A stretch of 64,000 nucleotides of DNA, taken from CALJXB01 sp965225935. GTDB lineage: Bacteria; Pseudomonadota; Alphaproteobacteria; Kiloniellales; JAKSDN01. Made by a program: the position numbers and the translations under genes. Location: assembly GCA_965225935.1 (NCBI GenBank), contig CBDDCC010000015.1, positions 186,001-250,000 on the forward strand. Reading direction: 5' to 3'. Below the pieces are notes generated by a model. The model was not told the origin of the DNA and made no database searches. It saw nothing but the letters and a program-made list of their open reading frames with translations. Position 1 is the stretch's first letter. Each line of letters opens with the position of its first letter. Below, one piece after another: positions 25,454 through 33,669 of this stretch.

Positions 25454-26485
25454 GTGAGCGACACGACCAAGGACCTGAAAGGCCTGCTGGGCCTGGTCGC
25501 CGGCGGCGAGGCCCTGACCAGCGAGCAGGCCGAGGTGGCCTTCGGCATCATGATGTCGGGCGAGGCGACGCCGTCCCAGATCGGCGCCTTCCTGATGGCG
25601 CTCAGGGTGCGCGGCGAGACCCCCGAGGAGATCGCCGGTGCGGCCCGCGCCATGCGCGCCAAGATGCTGACCATCGAGGCGCCCGAGGGCGCCATCGACA
25701 CCTGCGGCACCGGCGGCGATGCGGCCGGCACCTACAACATCTCGACCGCCTGCCAGTTCGTGGTGGCCGGCTGCGGCGTGCCCGTGGCCAAGCACGGCAA
25801 CAGGGCGCTGACCTCGAAGAGCGGCGCAGCCGACGTGCTGGCCGCCCTCGGCGTGAACATGGAGGCCGACATGGCCTTGGTCGAGCGCGCCCTCAGGGAA
25901 GCCGGCACCTGCTTCCTGCTGGCGCCGCGCCACCACAGCGCCATGAAGCACGTGGGGCCGACGCGTGTCGAGCTCGGCACCCGCACGGTCTTTAACCTGC
26001 TGGGCCCCCTCTCCAACCCGGCCCGGGTCCGGCGCCAGGTGATCGGAGTCTTCTCGCCCGACTGGATCGCGCCGCTGGCCCAAGTGCTGCGCGACCTGGG
26101 CCACGAGCGCGCCTGGGTGCTGCACGGCGCCGGGGGGCTCGATGAGCTCTCCACCACCGGCGCCTCCCAGGTGGCCGAGCTGAAGGACGGCGAGATCCGC
26201 ACCTTCGAGGTGACGCCGGACGACGCCGGTTTGCCCGAGGCCAGCCTGGCCGACCTCAAGGGCAGCGATGCCGAGACCAACGCTGCCGCCCTCGGCGCCC
26301 TGCTGGAGGGCGCGCCCGGCCCCTACCGGGACGTGGTGGTGCTGGGCAGCGCCGCCGCGCTGATCGTTGCCGACAAGGCCGGAGACCTGCGCGAGGGCGT
26401 GGCGCTCGCCGCCGAGGCGATCGACAGCGGCCGGGCCCGCACCGCCCTCGACCGGCTGGTCGCCATCACCAACGCCGCGGACTGA
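25454..26485 (+). CDS. trpD: Anthranilate phosphoribosyltransferase
   Basis: TrpD couples anthranilate to phosphoribosyl pyrophosphate. The protein has 343 residues from GTG 25454, preceded by GGACGAAG; the longer frame from 25316 overlaps trpG and is not supported. Signature sequences are DTCGTGGDAAGTYN, KHGNRALTSKSGAADVL and ARVRRQVIGVF. It lies between trpG and trpC in the usual order. Confidence 0.97.
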   Translation: MSDTTKDLKGLLGLVAGGEALTSEQAEVAFGIMMSGEATPSQIGAFLMALRVRGETPEEIAGAARAMRAKMLTIEAPEGAIDTCGTGGDAAGTYNISTACQFVVAGCGVPVAKHGNRALTSKSGAADVLAALGVNMEADMALVERALREAGTCFLLAPRHHSAMKHVGPTRVELGTRTVFNLLGPLSNPARVRRQVIGVFSPDWIAPLAQVLRDLGHERAWVLHGAGGLDELSTTGASQVAELKDGEIRTFEVTPDDAGLPEASLADLKGSDAETNAAALGALLEGAPGPYRDVVVLGSAAALIVADKAGDLREGVALAAEAIDSGRARTALDRLVAITNAAD

Positions 26486-26500
26486 CGGGACGGCTTGGCG

Positions 26501-27331
26501 GTGAGCGACGTCCTGGAACGGATCTGTGAAGACAAGCGCGCGGCCCTTGCCGAGCGCAAGCGGGCCTGCCCCGAGGGTGAGGTCGCCCGCCGCGCGGCAG
26601 ATGCGCCGCCGCCGCGCGGCTTCCGGCAAGCCCTGGCCGCGAGCGCGGCGGCCGGCCGCTTCGCCCTCATCTGCGAGATCAAGAAGGCCTCGCCCAGCAA
26701 GGGCCTGATCCGGGCGGACTTCGATCCACCGGCGCTCGCCCGGGCCTATGCGGAGGCCGGCGCCGCCTGCCTCTCGGTGCTGACCGACGCGCCCTACTTC
26801 CAGGGCTGCGACGAATACCTGACGGCGGCGAGGGAAGCGGCACCCCTGCCGGTCCTGCGCAAGGACTTCATGCTGGAGCCCTACCAGATCGTCGAGTCCC
26901 GGGCACTGGGTGCGGACTGCGTGCTGCTCATCATGGCGGCGCTCGAGGACACCCAGGCCGCCGAGCTGGAGGAGGCCGCCTTCTCCCTCGGCATGGACGT
27001 GCTGGTCGAGGTCCACGACGCGGCGGAACTGGAGCGGGCGCTCCGGCTCAAGAGCCAACTCCTCGGCATCAACAACCGCAACCTCAAGACCCTGAAGGTC
27101 GACCTGGCGGTCGCTGAATCCCTGGCGCCGCAGGTCCCCGGCGAACGCCTCATCGTCGCCGAGAGCGGGCTCTACACCACGGCGGACCTGGAGCGCATGC
27201 GGGCCGCAGGCGCCAGGGCCTTCCTGATCGGCGAATCGCTCATGCGCCAGGACGACGTGACGGCCGCGACCAGGGCCCTGCTGGGCGAGGCCCCCGCAAG
27301 CCGAACCGCAAGGAGCGCCGGCCATGGCTGA
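26501..27331 (+). CDS. trpC: Indole-3-glycerol phosphate synthase
   Basis: TrpC closes the indole ring in tryptophan synthesis. The 276-residue beta/alpha barrel starts at GTG 26501 (a TTG at 26495 is also possible) and shows ICEIKKASPSKGLIR, VLRKDFMLEPYQI, LLGINNRNLKTL and IVAESGLYT. It overlaps moaC by 8 nt, so trp and molybdopterin genes are co-transcribed and coupled. Confidence 0.97.
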   Translation: MSDVLERICEDKRAALAERKRACPEGEVARRAADAPPPRGFRQALAASAAAGRFALICEIKKASPSKGLIRADFDPPALARAYAEAGAACLSVLTDAPYFQGCDEYLTAAREAAPLPVLRKDFMLEPYQIVESRALGADCVLLIMAALEDTQAAELEEAAFSLGMDVLVEVHDAAELERALRLKSQLLGINNRNLKTLKVDLAVAESLAPQVPGERLIVAESGLYTTADLERMRAAGARAFLIGESLMRQDDVTAATRALLGEAPASRTARSAGHG

Positions 27332-27800
27332 GCTGAGTCACCTGGACAAGGAGGGCAAGGCCTCCATGGTCGACGTGACCGACAAGGCCGCGACGGCCCG
27401 GGTCGCCGTCGCCAAGGGCAGCATCACCATGCAGCCGGAGACCCTCGCCCGCATCCAGGAGGGCGGCGTCGCCAAGGGCGACGTGCTTTCGGTGGCCCGT
27501 CTCGCCGGCATCATGGGGGCGAAGCGGACCCCCGACCTCATCCCCCTCTGCCACCCCCTGGCCCTCAGCTCCATCAAGGTGGAGCTGGCCCCCGACCCGG
27601 ACCGCAACGCCGTCGAGATCACCGCGACCTGCAAAGTGGACGCCAAGACCGGGGTAGAGATGGAGGCACTGACCGCCGTCGCCGTAGCCGCCCTCACGGT
27701 CTACGACATGTGCAAGGCGGTGGACCGGGCCATGCGCATCGGCGACATCCGCCTGGTCCACAAATCGGGCGGCAAATCGGGCGCTTACGAGGCGTCCTGA
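27324..27800 (+). CDS. moaC: Cyclic pyranopterin monophosphate synthase MoaC
   Basis: MoaC acts with MoaA in the first step of molybdenum cofactor synthesis, converting the cyclic GTP intermediate to cPMP. The 158-residue protein contains SMVDVTDKAATARVA, LIPLCHPLAL and GVEMEALTAVAVAALTVYDM, all family signatures. It overlaps trpC by 8 nt and shares the A of its TGA with the moeA ATG. Confidence 0.97.
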   Translation: MAELSHLDKEGKASMVDVTDKAATARVAVAKGSITMQPETLARIQEGGVAKGDVLSVARLAGIMGAKRTPDLIPLCHPLALSSIKVELAPDPDRNAVEITATCKVDAKTGVEMEALTAVAVAALTVYDMCKAVDRAMRIGDIRLVHKSGGKSGAYEAS

Positions 27801-29014
27801 TGATCCCGGTCGAGGAAGCCAAGGCCCGTATCCTGGCCGCCATGCCGGCCCTGCCGGCGGAGACCGTGGGTCTGCGCGAGGCTCTCGGCCGAGTGCTGGC
27901 CGAGCCCGTGGTCTCGCGCCTCACCCAGCCACCCAGCGCCGTCTCGGCCATGGACGGCTACGCCGTGCGCGCCGCGGACCTGGCCAAGACACCGGCCACG
28001 CTCAAGTGCGTCGGCGAGGCGCCGGCCGGCGGCGCCTTCGAAGGCAGCCTTGGCGCCGGCGAGGCGGTGCGCATCTTCACCGGTGGGCCCATGCCTCACG
28101 GTGGCGATACGGTTGTCATCCAGGAGATCACCGAGCGCGACGGCGACTCGGTCACCGTGCTCGAGCCGGCTAAGGCGGGCAGCTTCGTGCGGCCCGAGGG
28201 CCTCGACTTCCGCCGGGGCGAGGAAGGCATCCCCGTCGGGCGGCGCCTCACGGTGCGCGACATCGGCTTGGCGGCCGCCATGAACGTGCCCTGGCTGCGG
28301 GTTCACCGCCGGCCGCGCGTCGCCATCCTCTCCACCGGCGACGAGCTGGTCATGCCCGGCGAGGCGGTCGGCCCCAACCAGATCATCGGCTCCAACGGTC
28401 TAGCGCTGTCGGCCTTCGTGGAGGCCTGCGGCGGCGAGCCCGTCAACCTGGGGATCGCGCCGGACAGCGCCGTGGCCCTGGGGCGACTCGCCGCCGACAC
28501 CCGCGGCGCCGACCTGCTTGTGACCAGCGGCGGCGTCTCGGTCGGCGACCACGATCTGGTAAAGACGGCCCTCGACGGCCAAGGGCTGGAGCTCGACTTC
28601 TGGCGGATCGCCATGCGCCCGGGCAAGCCCTTGCTCTTCGGCCGGGTCGCCGGCATTCCGGTCCTGGGCGTGCCGGGCAATCCGGTCTCGGCGGTGGTCT
28701 GCGCGCTCATCTTCCTGGGGCCGGCGATCGACGCCCTGGCGGGCCGGACTTTCGAAACCCACGCGCCGGAGATGGCGGTCCTCGGCGGCGACCTGGGGCC
28801 CAACGACCAGCGCCAGGACTATCTGCGCGGAACGCTCGCGGACGGCGTGGACGGCCGCCGCGTCGCCACCCCCTTCGAGCGTCAGGACAGCTCCATGCTG
28901 GCGACCCTCGCCCACGCCGACTGCCTCGTCGTGCGCCCGCCCCACGCTCCCGCCGCCAAGGCTGGGGAGCCGGTCGAGGTCGTGCCCTTCGCCGGCGGCG
29001 TGGTCGGCATCTGA
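27800..29014 (+). CDS. moeA: Molybdopterin molybdenumtransferase MoeA
   Basis: MoeA inserts molybdate into adenylylated molybdopterin. The 404-residue protein starts at ATG 27800, overlapping the moaC stop, and shows SAMDGYAVRAADL, FTGGPMPHGGDTVV, ILSTGDELVMPG, VTSGGVSVGDHD and PGNPVSAVV. A MoaB/MogA-like domain lies in the middle and a beta-barrel domain at the end. It closes the trpGDC-moaC-moeA operon, 206 bp before lexA. Confidence 0.96.
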   Translation: MIPVEEAKARILAAMPALPAETVGLREALGRVLAEPVVSRLTQPPSAVSAMDGYAVRAADLAKTPATLKCVGEAPAGGAFEGSLGAGEAVRIFTGGPMPHGGDTVVIQEITERDGDSVTVLEPAKAGSFVRPEGLDFRRGEEGIPVGRRLTVRDIGLAAAMNVPWLRVHRRPRVAILSTGDELVMPGEAVGPNQIIGSNGLALSAFVEACGGEPVNLGIAPDSAVALGRLAADTRGADLLVTSGGVSVGDHDLVKTALDGQGLELDFWRIAMRPGKPLLFGRVAGIPVLGVPGNPVSAVVCALIFLGPAIDALAGRTFETHAPEMAVLGGDLGPNDQRQDYLRGTLADGVDGRRVATPFERQDSSMLATLAHADCLVVRPPHAPAAKAGEPVEVVPFAGGVVGI

Positions 29015-29126
29015 GCCGCGCGAACAGGCGTTGCCCGGCCCTTCTCAGCCGTACCGCTCCCCAAGATTGGCCGGAACCCACCAGGAGACCCGCTCGGGAC
29101 AGCAACGGACAGCGGCCATTTCCCGC

Positions 29127-29155
29127 TTGACCTGAGCCCGGAACCAAACTAGAAC
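29127..29155 (+). promoter_or_regulatory. lexA promoter with overlapping SOS box
   Basis: TTGACC (29127-29132) and TAGAAC (29150-29155) are spaced 17 bp apart. The -10 element is part of GAAC-N7-GAAC at 29141-29155, an exact match to the alphaproteobacterial LexA box. Binding there would block polymerase, giving LexA autorepression. Confidence 0.8.
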
Positions 29156-29165
29156 ATGTGTCCCG

Positions 29166-29180
29166 GTTGCTCGTTTGTTC
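29166..29180 (+). promoter_or_regulatory. Second, near-consensus SOS box upstream of lexA
   Basis: GTTG-N7-GTTC at 29166-29180 is one base from the inverted-orientation box GTTC-N7-GTTC. It lies 10 bp downstream of the first box, probably just after the transcription start, about 40 bp before the lexA ATG. Two boxes would allow tighter or graded repression. Confidence 0.6.
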
Positions 29181-29220
29181 CAGATCTAGTGTTCAGGATC
29201 CCTGGCGAAGGGAAGGTCGC

Positions 29221-29934
29221 ATGCTCACGCGAAAACAGCACGAACTCCTGGTTTTCATCCACAAGCATCTCAAGAAGCACGGCGTCTCTCCCTCCTTCGA
29301 CGAGATGAAGGAGGCCGTCGGCCTCAAATCCAAGTCCGGCATCCACCGGCTGGTGACGGGCCTGGAGGAACGCGGCTTCATACGCCGCCTGCCCCACCGG
29401 GCGCGGGCGCTGGAGGTGCTGCGCCTGCCCGACAACGTGGTCCAGCGTGGCAAGCGGGCCAAGGGCTTCGCGCCCCGGGTGATCGAGGGCGACCGCAAGG
29501 CGCCCACGCCGGGCCAGGGCCTGCCGGGAGCGTCGCTGGCCGGGGAGACCGACGCCGTCCAGCTGCCCCTCTACGGGCGCATCGCCGCGGGCACGCCGAT
29601 CGAGGCGCTTCGCGACCAGTCCAACTTCGTCGACGTGCCGGCCTCGATCCTAGGCCGCGGCGAGCACTATGCCCTCGAGGTGGAAGGCGATTCCATGAAG
29701 GACGCCGGCATCCTCGACGGCGACACGGTCATCATCCAGCGCAGCGACACGGCGGAAACCGGGCGCATCATCGTCGCCCTGGTGGACGGCGAGGAGGTCA
29801 CCCTCAAGCGCTTCCGCCGCCACGGCAAATCGATCGCCCTGGAACCCGCCAACACGTCCTACGAGACCCGCATCTTCCCGCCCGAGCGGGTCAAGGTCCA
29901 AGGTCTCCTGATCGGACTGCTGCGCCACTACTGA
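29221..29934 (+). CDS. lexA: LexA repressor
   Basis: LexA represses the DNA-damage (SOS) genes and cleaves itself when RecA is activated. The 237-residue protein starts at ATG 29221. It has an N-terminal winged helix (MLTRKQHELLVFIHKHL...KSKSGIHRLVTGLEERGFI), the cleavage bond Ala123-Gly124 in GRIAAGTP, catalytic Ser158 in EGDSMKDAGI and Lys196 in EEVTLKRF. The region upstream carries two SOS boxes. It faces yceI tail to tail. Confidence 0.97.
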   Translation: MLTRKQHELLVFIHKHLKKHGVSPSFDEMKEAVGLKSKSGIHRLVTGLEERGFIRRLPHRARALEVLRLPDNVVQRGKRAKGFAPRVIEGDRKAPTPGQGLPGASLAGETDAVQLPLYGRIAAGTPIEALRDQSNFVDVPASILGRGEHYALEVEGDSMKDAGILDGDTVIIQRSDTAETGRIIVALVDGEEVTLKRFRRHGKSIALEPANTSYETRIFPPERVKVQGLLIGLLRHY

Positions 29935-29977
29935 GGCGTTTCGCGCCCTTCCCTCGAACCCCGGCCAGTCACCTACC

Positions 29978-30556
29978 CTACTGGCGAATGCCCTCGATGG
30001 AGAGGGTGAGTTCGACCGTGCGCGAGGCCGGGCCCAGGTCGTAGTCGATGTCGAAGTCGGCCAGGGTGAGCGTCGTGGTGCCGAGGAAGCCGGCCCGGTA
30101 GCCGCCCCAGGGGTCGGGCCCATGACCGATCTCCTCGACCTCGATCTCGACCGGCTGGGTGACGCCGTTGAGGGTCAGGTTGCCGCTGATCACGCCGCTC
30201 GCGTCACCCGTCGACTTGACGGCCGTGCTCTCGAAAGAGGCCTTGGGGAACTCGCTCACGTTCAGGAAGTCGGCGCTACGCAGGTGCTTGTCCCGCTCGG
30301 CGTGATTGGTGTCGACGCTGGCGGTCTCGATCTCCACCGCGACGCTGGAGTTGGCGAGGGAGTCCCGGTCCAGGGTGAACTCGCCGGAGAACTTGTCGAA
30401 GCGGCCGTAGAGCCAGCTATATCCCAGGTGCTGAATGCGGAACTCGATGAAGGCGTGCTGGCCTTGCGTGTCGATCATGTAGCGCTCTGCGGCCTCGGCC
30501 GTGGCCGTGGCGGGAAGCAAGAAGAGGCAGGCGTGGATCACCGGTCTGAAATTCAT
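29978..30556 (-). CDS. YceI family periplasmic protein
   Basis: The 192-residue protein has a signal peptide (about 1-23, ending ATATAEA) and a lipocalin-like barrel: YMIDTQGQHAFIEFRIQHLGYSWLYGRFDKFSGEFTLD and GNLTLNGVTQPVEIEV. YceI proteins bind polyprenoid or other lipid ligands in the periplasm; a precise role is not settled. It lies 35 bp after a cytochrome b561 gene, a frequent pairing that suggests a common, possibly quinone-linked function. Confidence 0.9.
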   Translation of the reverse strand: MNFRPVIHACLFLLPATATAEAAERYMIDTQGQHAFIEFRIQHLGYSWLYGRFDKFSGEFTLDRDSLANSSVAVEIETASVDTNHAERDKHLRSADFLNVSEFPKASFESTAVKSTGDASGVISGNLTLNGVTQPVEIEVEEIGHGPDPWGGYRAGFLGTTTLTLADFDIDYDLGPASRTVELTLSIEGIRQ

Positions 30557-30591
30557 GTCTGTCTCCCAACGGTTGAGGTGGCTGGATCGGT

Positions 30592-31164
30592 TCAGTCGTG
30601 TGGCGGCGCCATCCGGGGCCGCAGCCCGAGCATCCGCCGCAGGGTGGCGTCGTGGTCGAAGAAGTGGTGCTTGAGAGCGGCGAGGGCGTGGAGGCCGGCC
30701 AGCAAGATGAGCGCCCAGCCCACCAGCTCATGCACCTCGCCGGCCAGGTCCTCCTGGCGCGGCAGGCCCTGGTAGGTGGCCGGCAGGGAGGCCAGGCCGA
30801 AGAGGTCGACCGGGGCGCCCTTGGCGGTGGCGATCAGGTAGCCGCTGACGGCACAGACGAAGATGCCCAGATAGAGCAGCCCGTGCACAAGGCCCGAGGT
30901 CCAGATCTCCCAGGGGCGCAGGCCCGGGTCGGGCCGGGGCTTGCGGTCGGCCCAGCGCCAGACGAGCCGTCCCAGCATGACCACAGCCGCGAGGATCCCG
31001 ACTGCCTTGTGAAGCTCGGGCGCCCGGTGATACCAGGGGTCGTAGTAGCCGAGCCCCACCATCCAGAGGCCCGAGGCGAAGAGCCCGATGACGGCCGCGG
31101 CGACCAGCCAGTGTGAGACGACACTGATCACGCCGTAGCGCTCGCCGCTGTTCCGCACCCCCAT
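30592..31164 (-). CDS. Cytochrome b561 family protein
   Basis: From ATG 31164 the protein has 190 residues and four membrane segments, with His residues that suit two b-type haems (VVSHWLVAA, ELHKAVGI, LVHGLLYLG, EVHELVGWALILLAGLHALAALKHH). Members pass electrons between quinol and periplasmic acceptors or superoxide. Start chosen at the conserved MGVRNSGERYG. It precedes yceI by 35 bp on the same strand. Confidence 0.9.
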   Translation of the reverse strand: MGVRNSGERYGVISVVSHWLVAAAVIGLFASGLWMVGLGYYDPWYHRAPELHKAVGILAAVVMLGRLVWRWADRKPRPDPGLRPWEIWTSGLVHGLLYLGIFVCAVSGYLIATAKGAPVDLFGLASLPATYQGLPRQEDLAGEVHELVGWALILLAGLHALAALKHHFFDHDATLRRMLGLRPRMAPPHD

Positions 31165-31309
31165 GCGACCCCCTAAGAAACCCCGGATCGCCTGGAAAGA
31201 TAAGGAGAGCGGTCCCGCTCTGTAAGTCTTGACAGCCCCCTGCGTGCGAGCCTTCACGCGACTGTGAATGGATTGTGCCGAAGAGGGCTGGCCGGGTTCG
31301 CTCCTCGAC

Positions 31310-33541
31310 CTACTCCGCGCCCTGCCGGCGGGCCGCCTCGGGCGTCCGTACCCAGGGGCGCTCGCCGCTGACGGCGCGGGCGCTCTCGACCGTCACCCCG
31401 TCCGGATCGAGCCAGAGGGCGTAGGCGCCGTTGCGCCAGAGATCGAAGCGGTCGATCACCACGGCCGGCTCTTCGCAGCTCCGGCGGCGCGCCGGCTCCA
31501 GCGCCACCACCACGTCGGCGCGCGCGCAGTCCTCGTGGAACGCCCGGGGATCGGCGATCAGCGCCACCACTTGGCCGCGGGCCCGGAAGACGCAGCCCAG
31601 GCCGTCGCAAAGGAGCCGTCCCCCGGCCGAGGGTCCGTCGAGCGACCAGGTCTTCGCTTCCGTGACCCCGGCGCGCCGGGCCCAGGTCTCCGCCGCGTAG
31701 CTCCCGGCCTCCCCCGGCGTCACCCAGAGGCTGCCGTCGGCCGCCCGCACGCCGAGCAGCTCGGCGTTCCCACCGGCCAGCACGTCGGGCGGGCGCACCA
31801 GGGCGAGCGTCAACAGGCCGGCGGCGATGGGCATCAGGCCGGCGAGCCGCCAGGAGCGGCGCCAGACGCAGAGCCAGAGCCCGCCCGCCACCACCAGGGC
31901 CAGTCCGGCCGGGGGCAGCGCCTGAACCACGCTGACGCTGCCCGGCCAGGCCGAGACCCTGGCGGCGGTCCCGATGATCCCCTCGACTCCCCAGCCCATG
32001 GGCGCGAGCGCCAGCCCCTCCAGCCCGAGGGGCATGAGCAGGAAGGCGAGCAGCGCCCAGGGCATGACCCAGAAGCCGGTGAGCGGCACCGCCACCAGGT
32101 TGGCCGCCAGGCCGTACCAGGCGATGCGGTTGAAGTGGTAGATGGCAAAGGGCGTGGTCGCCAGGATGGCGATCACCGAGGTCAGCAGGACGCTGGCGAG
32201 ATAGAGCCGCACCCGGGCCAGCCTGCCGCCCCCGTCGGGCGGACCGGTTGCGAGGGGCGATGCCGCGCCGCCACCGGCCCGGAACCAGCCCCTGACCGCG
32301 GCCGTCTCGTAGCAGGCAACCAGCGCCGCCACGGCCGCGAAGGACATCTGGAAGCTGGCGCCCAGCAGGCTCTCCGGCGCCACCAGGAGGACCGCGAAGG
32401 CCGCCCAGGCGACCAGATGGAGCGAGATGGCGGTGCGGTCCAGCAGCACCGCCAGGAAGACCAGCAAGACCATGACGAAGGCGCGCTGAGCCGGCACAGT
32501 GGCGCCCACCAGCAGGAGATAGGCGAAGCTGCCCGCCACGGCGGCGACGGCCGCCCATTTCTTGATGGGATAGCGCAGCGCCAGGTAGGGGACCAGCGCC
32601 AGTGCCGCGCGCAGGCCGAAGAACAGCCAGCCGGCCACCAGCCCCATGTGCAGCCCCGAGATGGCGAGGAGATGAGCGAGGCCCGAGTCGCGCATGGCGG
32701 CGATTGCCTCGGGCGGGATGGCGCCGCGTTCGCCGGTCATGAGGGCGGCGGCGATGCCGCCGGCAGGCCCGGGCAGGGCCGCGAGGATGCGCTGGGCAAT
32801 GGCCTGGCGCCAGCGCGCCCAAGCGGTCTGCACGCCGGCCCAGAGGCCGCCCGCCAGGCGCGGGTCGCCGGCCTCCAGCTCTCGCGTCACCCGGCTGACC
32901 GCGAAGCCGACGGCGCCGATCCGCTGGAAGTAGGCCCGGCGGGCGAAGTCGAAGGCACCTGGCGCGGCCGGCCGGGGCGGCGGTTGCAGCACGGCCCTGA
33001 GGCGCACCCGCTCGCCCGGCCGCAGGCCCTCAGGCAGGCGGCTGGAGACGGTGACGCGCACCCGCGCCGGCGTCTCCGCGGGGTCCAGCGCCGGGATGTC
33101 GAGCTGGCGAAGCACCAGGCGCACGCCCGGCGGGCGCAGCGAGAGGGTGTGGACGAGGCCGCTGACGGTGACCGGCCCGAGGCGCTTGGCGAGGACCGGC
33201 GCCGCCACCTGCGCCGTGCGCGCCTGGCCGAGCGCGAAACCGGCCGCGAACACGCCGGCACCGACCAGGAGGAGCAGCGGACCGCCGCGCCGGCGCAGCC
33301 CATAGCCGGCGAGAGCTACCAGGACCAGGGCAAGCGGTCCGGCGAGGAGCGGCGGCTCGGCCGGCAGGGCGAAGTAGAAGGCGATGCCCGCGCCGAAGGC
33401 GACCGGCAGCCAGAGCACCCAGCGCTCCCGCTCCGCCCCGAGCTGACGGGCGAGCCAGAGCCGCGCGAGGGCCAGGCGGCCCGGCGCGGCCGGCGGCGCC
33501 ATCCGCACGGCCTCGTCCTCGAAACGATCGGGTTCCGCCAT
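31310..33541 (-). CDS. comEC: ComEC/Rec2 family competence-type membrane protein
   Basis: The 743-residue protein starts at ATG 33541 (MAEPDRF). An N-terminal part has several membrane segments and a soluble OB-like domain, followed by the ComEC competence core with SGLHMGLVAGWLFFGLRA, VGATVPAQRAFVMVLLVF and PESLLGASFQMSFAAVAA. The C-terminal ~170 residues are soluble but lack the HxHxDH metal motif of full ComEC proteins. ComEC is the channel for single-stranded DNA in transformation. Other competence genes are not in the window. It is divergent from gltX. Confidence 0.88.
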   Translation of the reverse strand: MAEPDRFEDEAVRMAPPAAPGRLALARLWLARQLGAERERWVLWLPVAFGAGIAFYFALPAEPPLLAGPLALVLVALAGYGLRRRGGPLLLLVGAGVFAAGFALGQARTAQVAAPVLAKRLGPVTVSGLVHTLSLRPPGVRLVLRQLDIPALDPAETPARVRVTVSSRLPEGLRPGERVRLRAVLQPPPRPAAPGAFDFARRAYFQRIGAVGFAVSRVTRELEAGDPRLAGGLWAGVQTAWARWRQAIAQRILAALPGPAGGIAAALMTGERGAIPPEAIAAMRDSGLAHLLAISGLHMGLVAGWLFFGLRAALALVPYLALRYPIKKWAAVAAVAGSFAYLLLVGATVPAQRAFVMVLLVFLAVLLDRTAISLHLVAWAAFAVLLVAPESLLGASFQMSFAAVAALVACYETAAVRGWFRAGGGAASPLATGPPDGGGRLARVRLYLASVLLTSVIAILATTPFAIYHFNRIAWYGLAANLVAVPLTGFWVMPWALLAFLLMPLGLEGLALAPMGWGVEGIIGTAARVSAWPGSVSVVQALPPAGLALVVAGGLWLCVWRRSWRLAGLMPIAAGLLTLALVRPPDVLAGGNAELLGVRAADGSLWVTPGEAGSYAAETWARRAGVTEAKTWSLDGPSAGGRLLCDGLGCVFRARGQVVALIADPRAFHEDCARADVVVALEPARRRSCEEPAVVIDRFDLWRNGAYALWLDPDGVTVESARAVSGERPWVRTPEAARRQGAE

Positions 33542-33669
33542 GGCAGTCCCTTCCCTGGCGCTCAAGATGACCGAACGCCCGCAGGGGTCAACCGGTGCAC
33601 CGGCGCACACCTTGTGCTAAAGAGCCCGCCCAACCGGGTCCCGTCTCGCCAGAGGAGCGCGCGCCGCCC

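Noticed and set aside
33592..33603. Perfect 12-bp palindrome CCGGTGCACCGG before gltX
   Set aside because: Short GC palindromes are frequent at this base composition and there is no second copy or promoter geometry to support a function.
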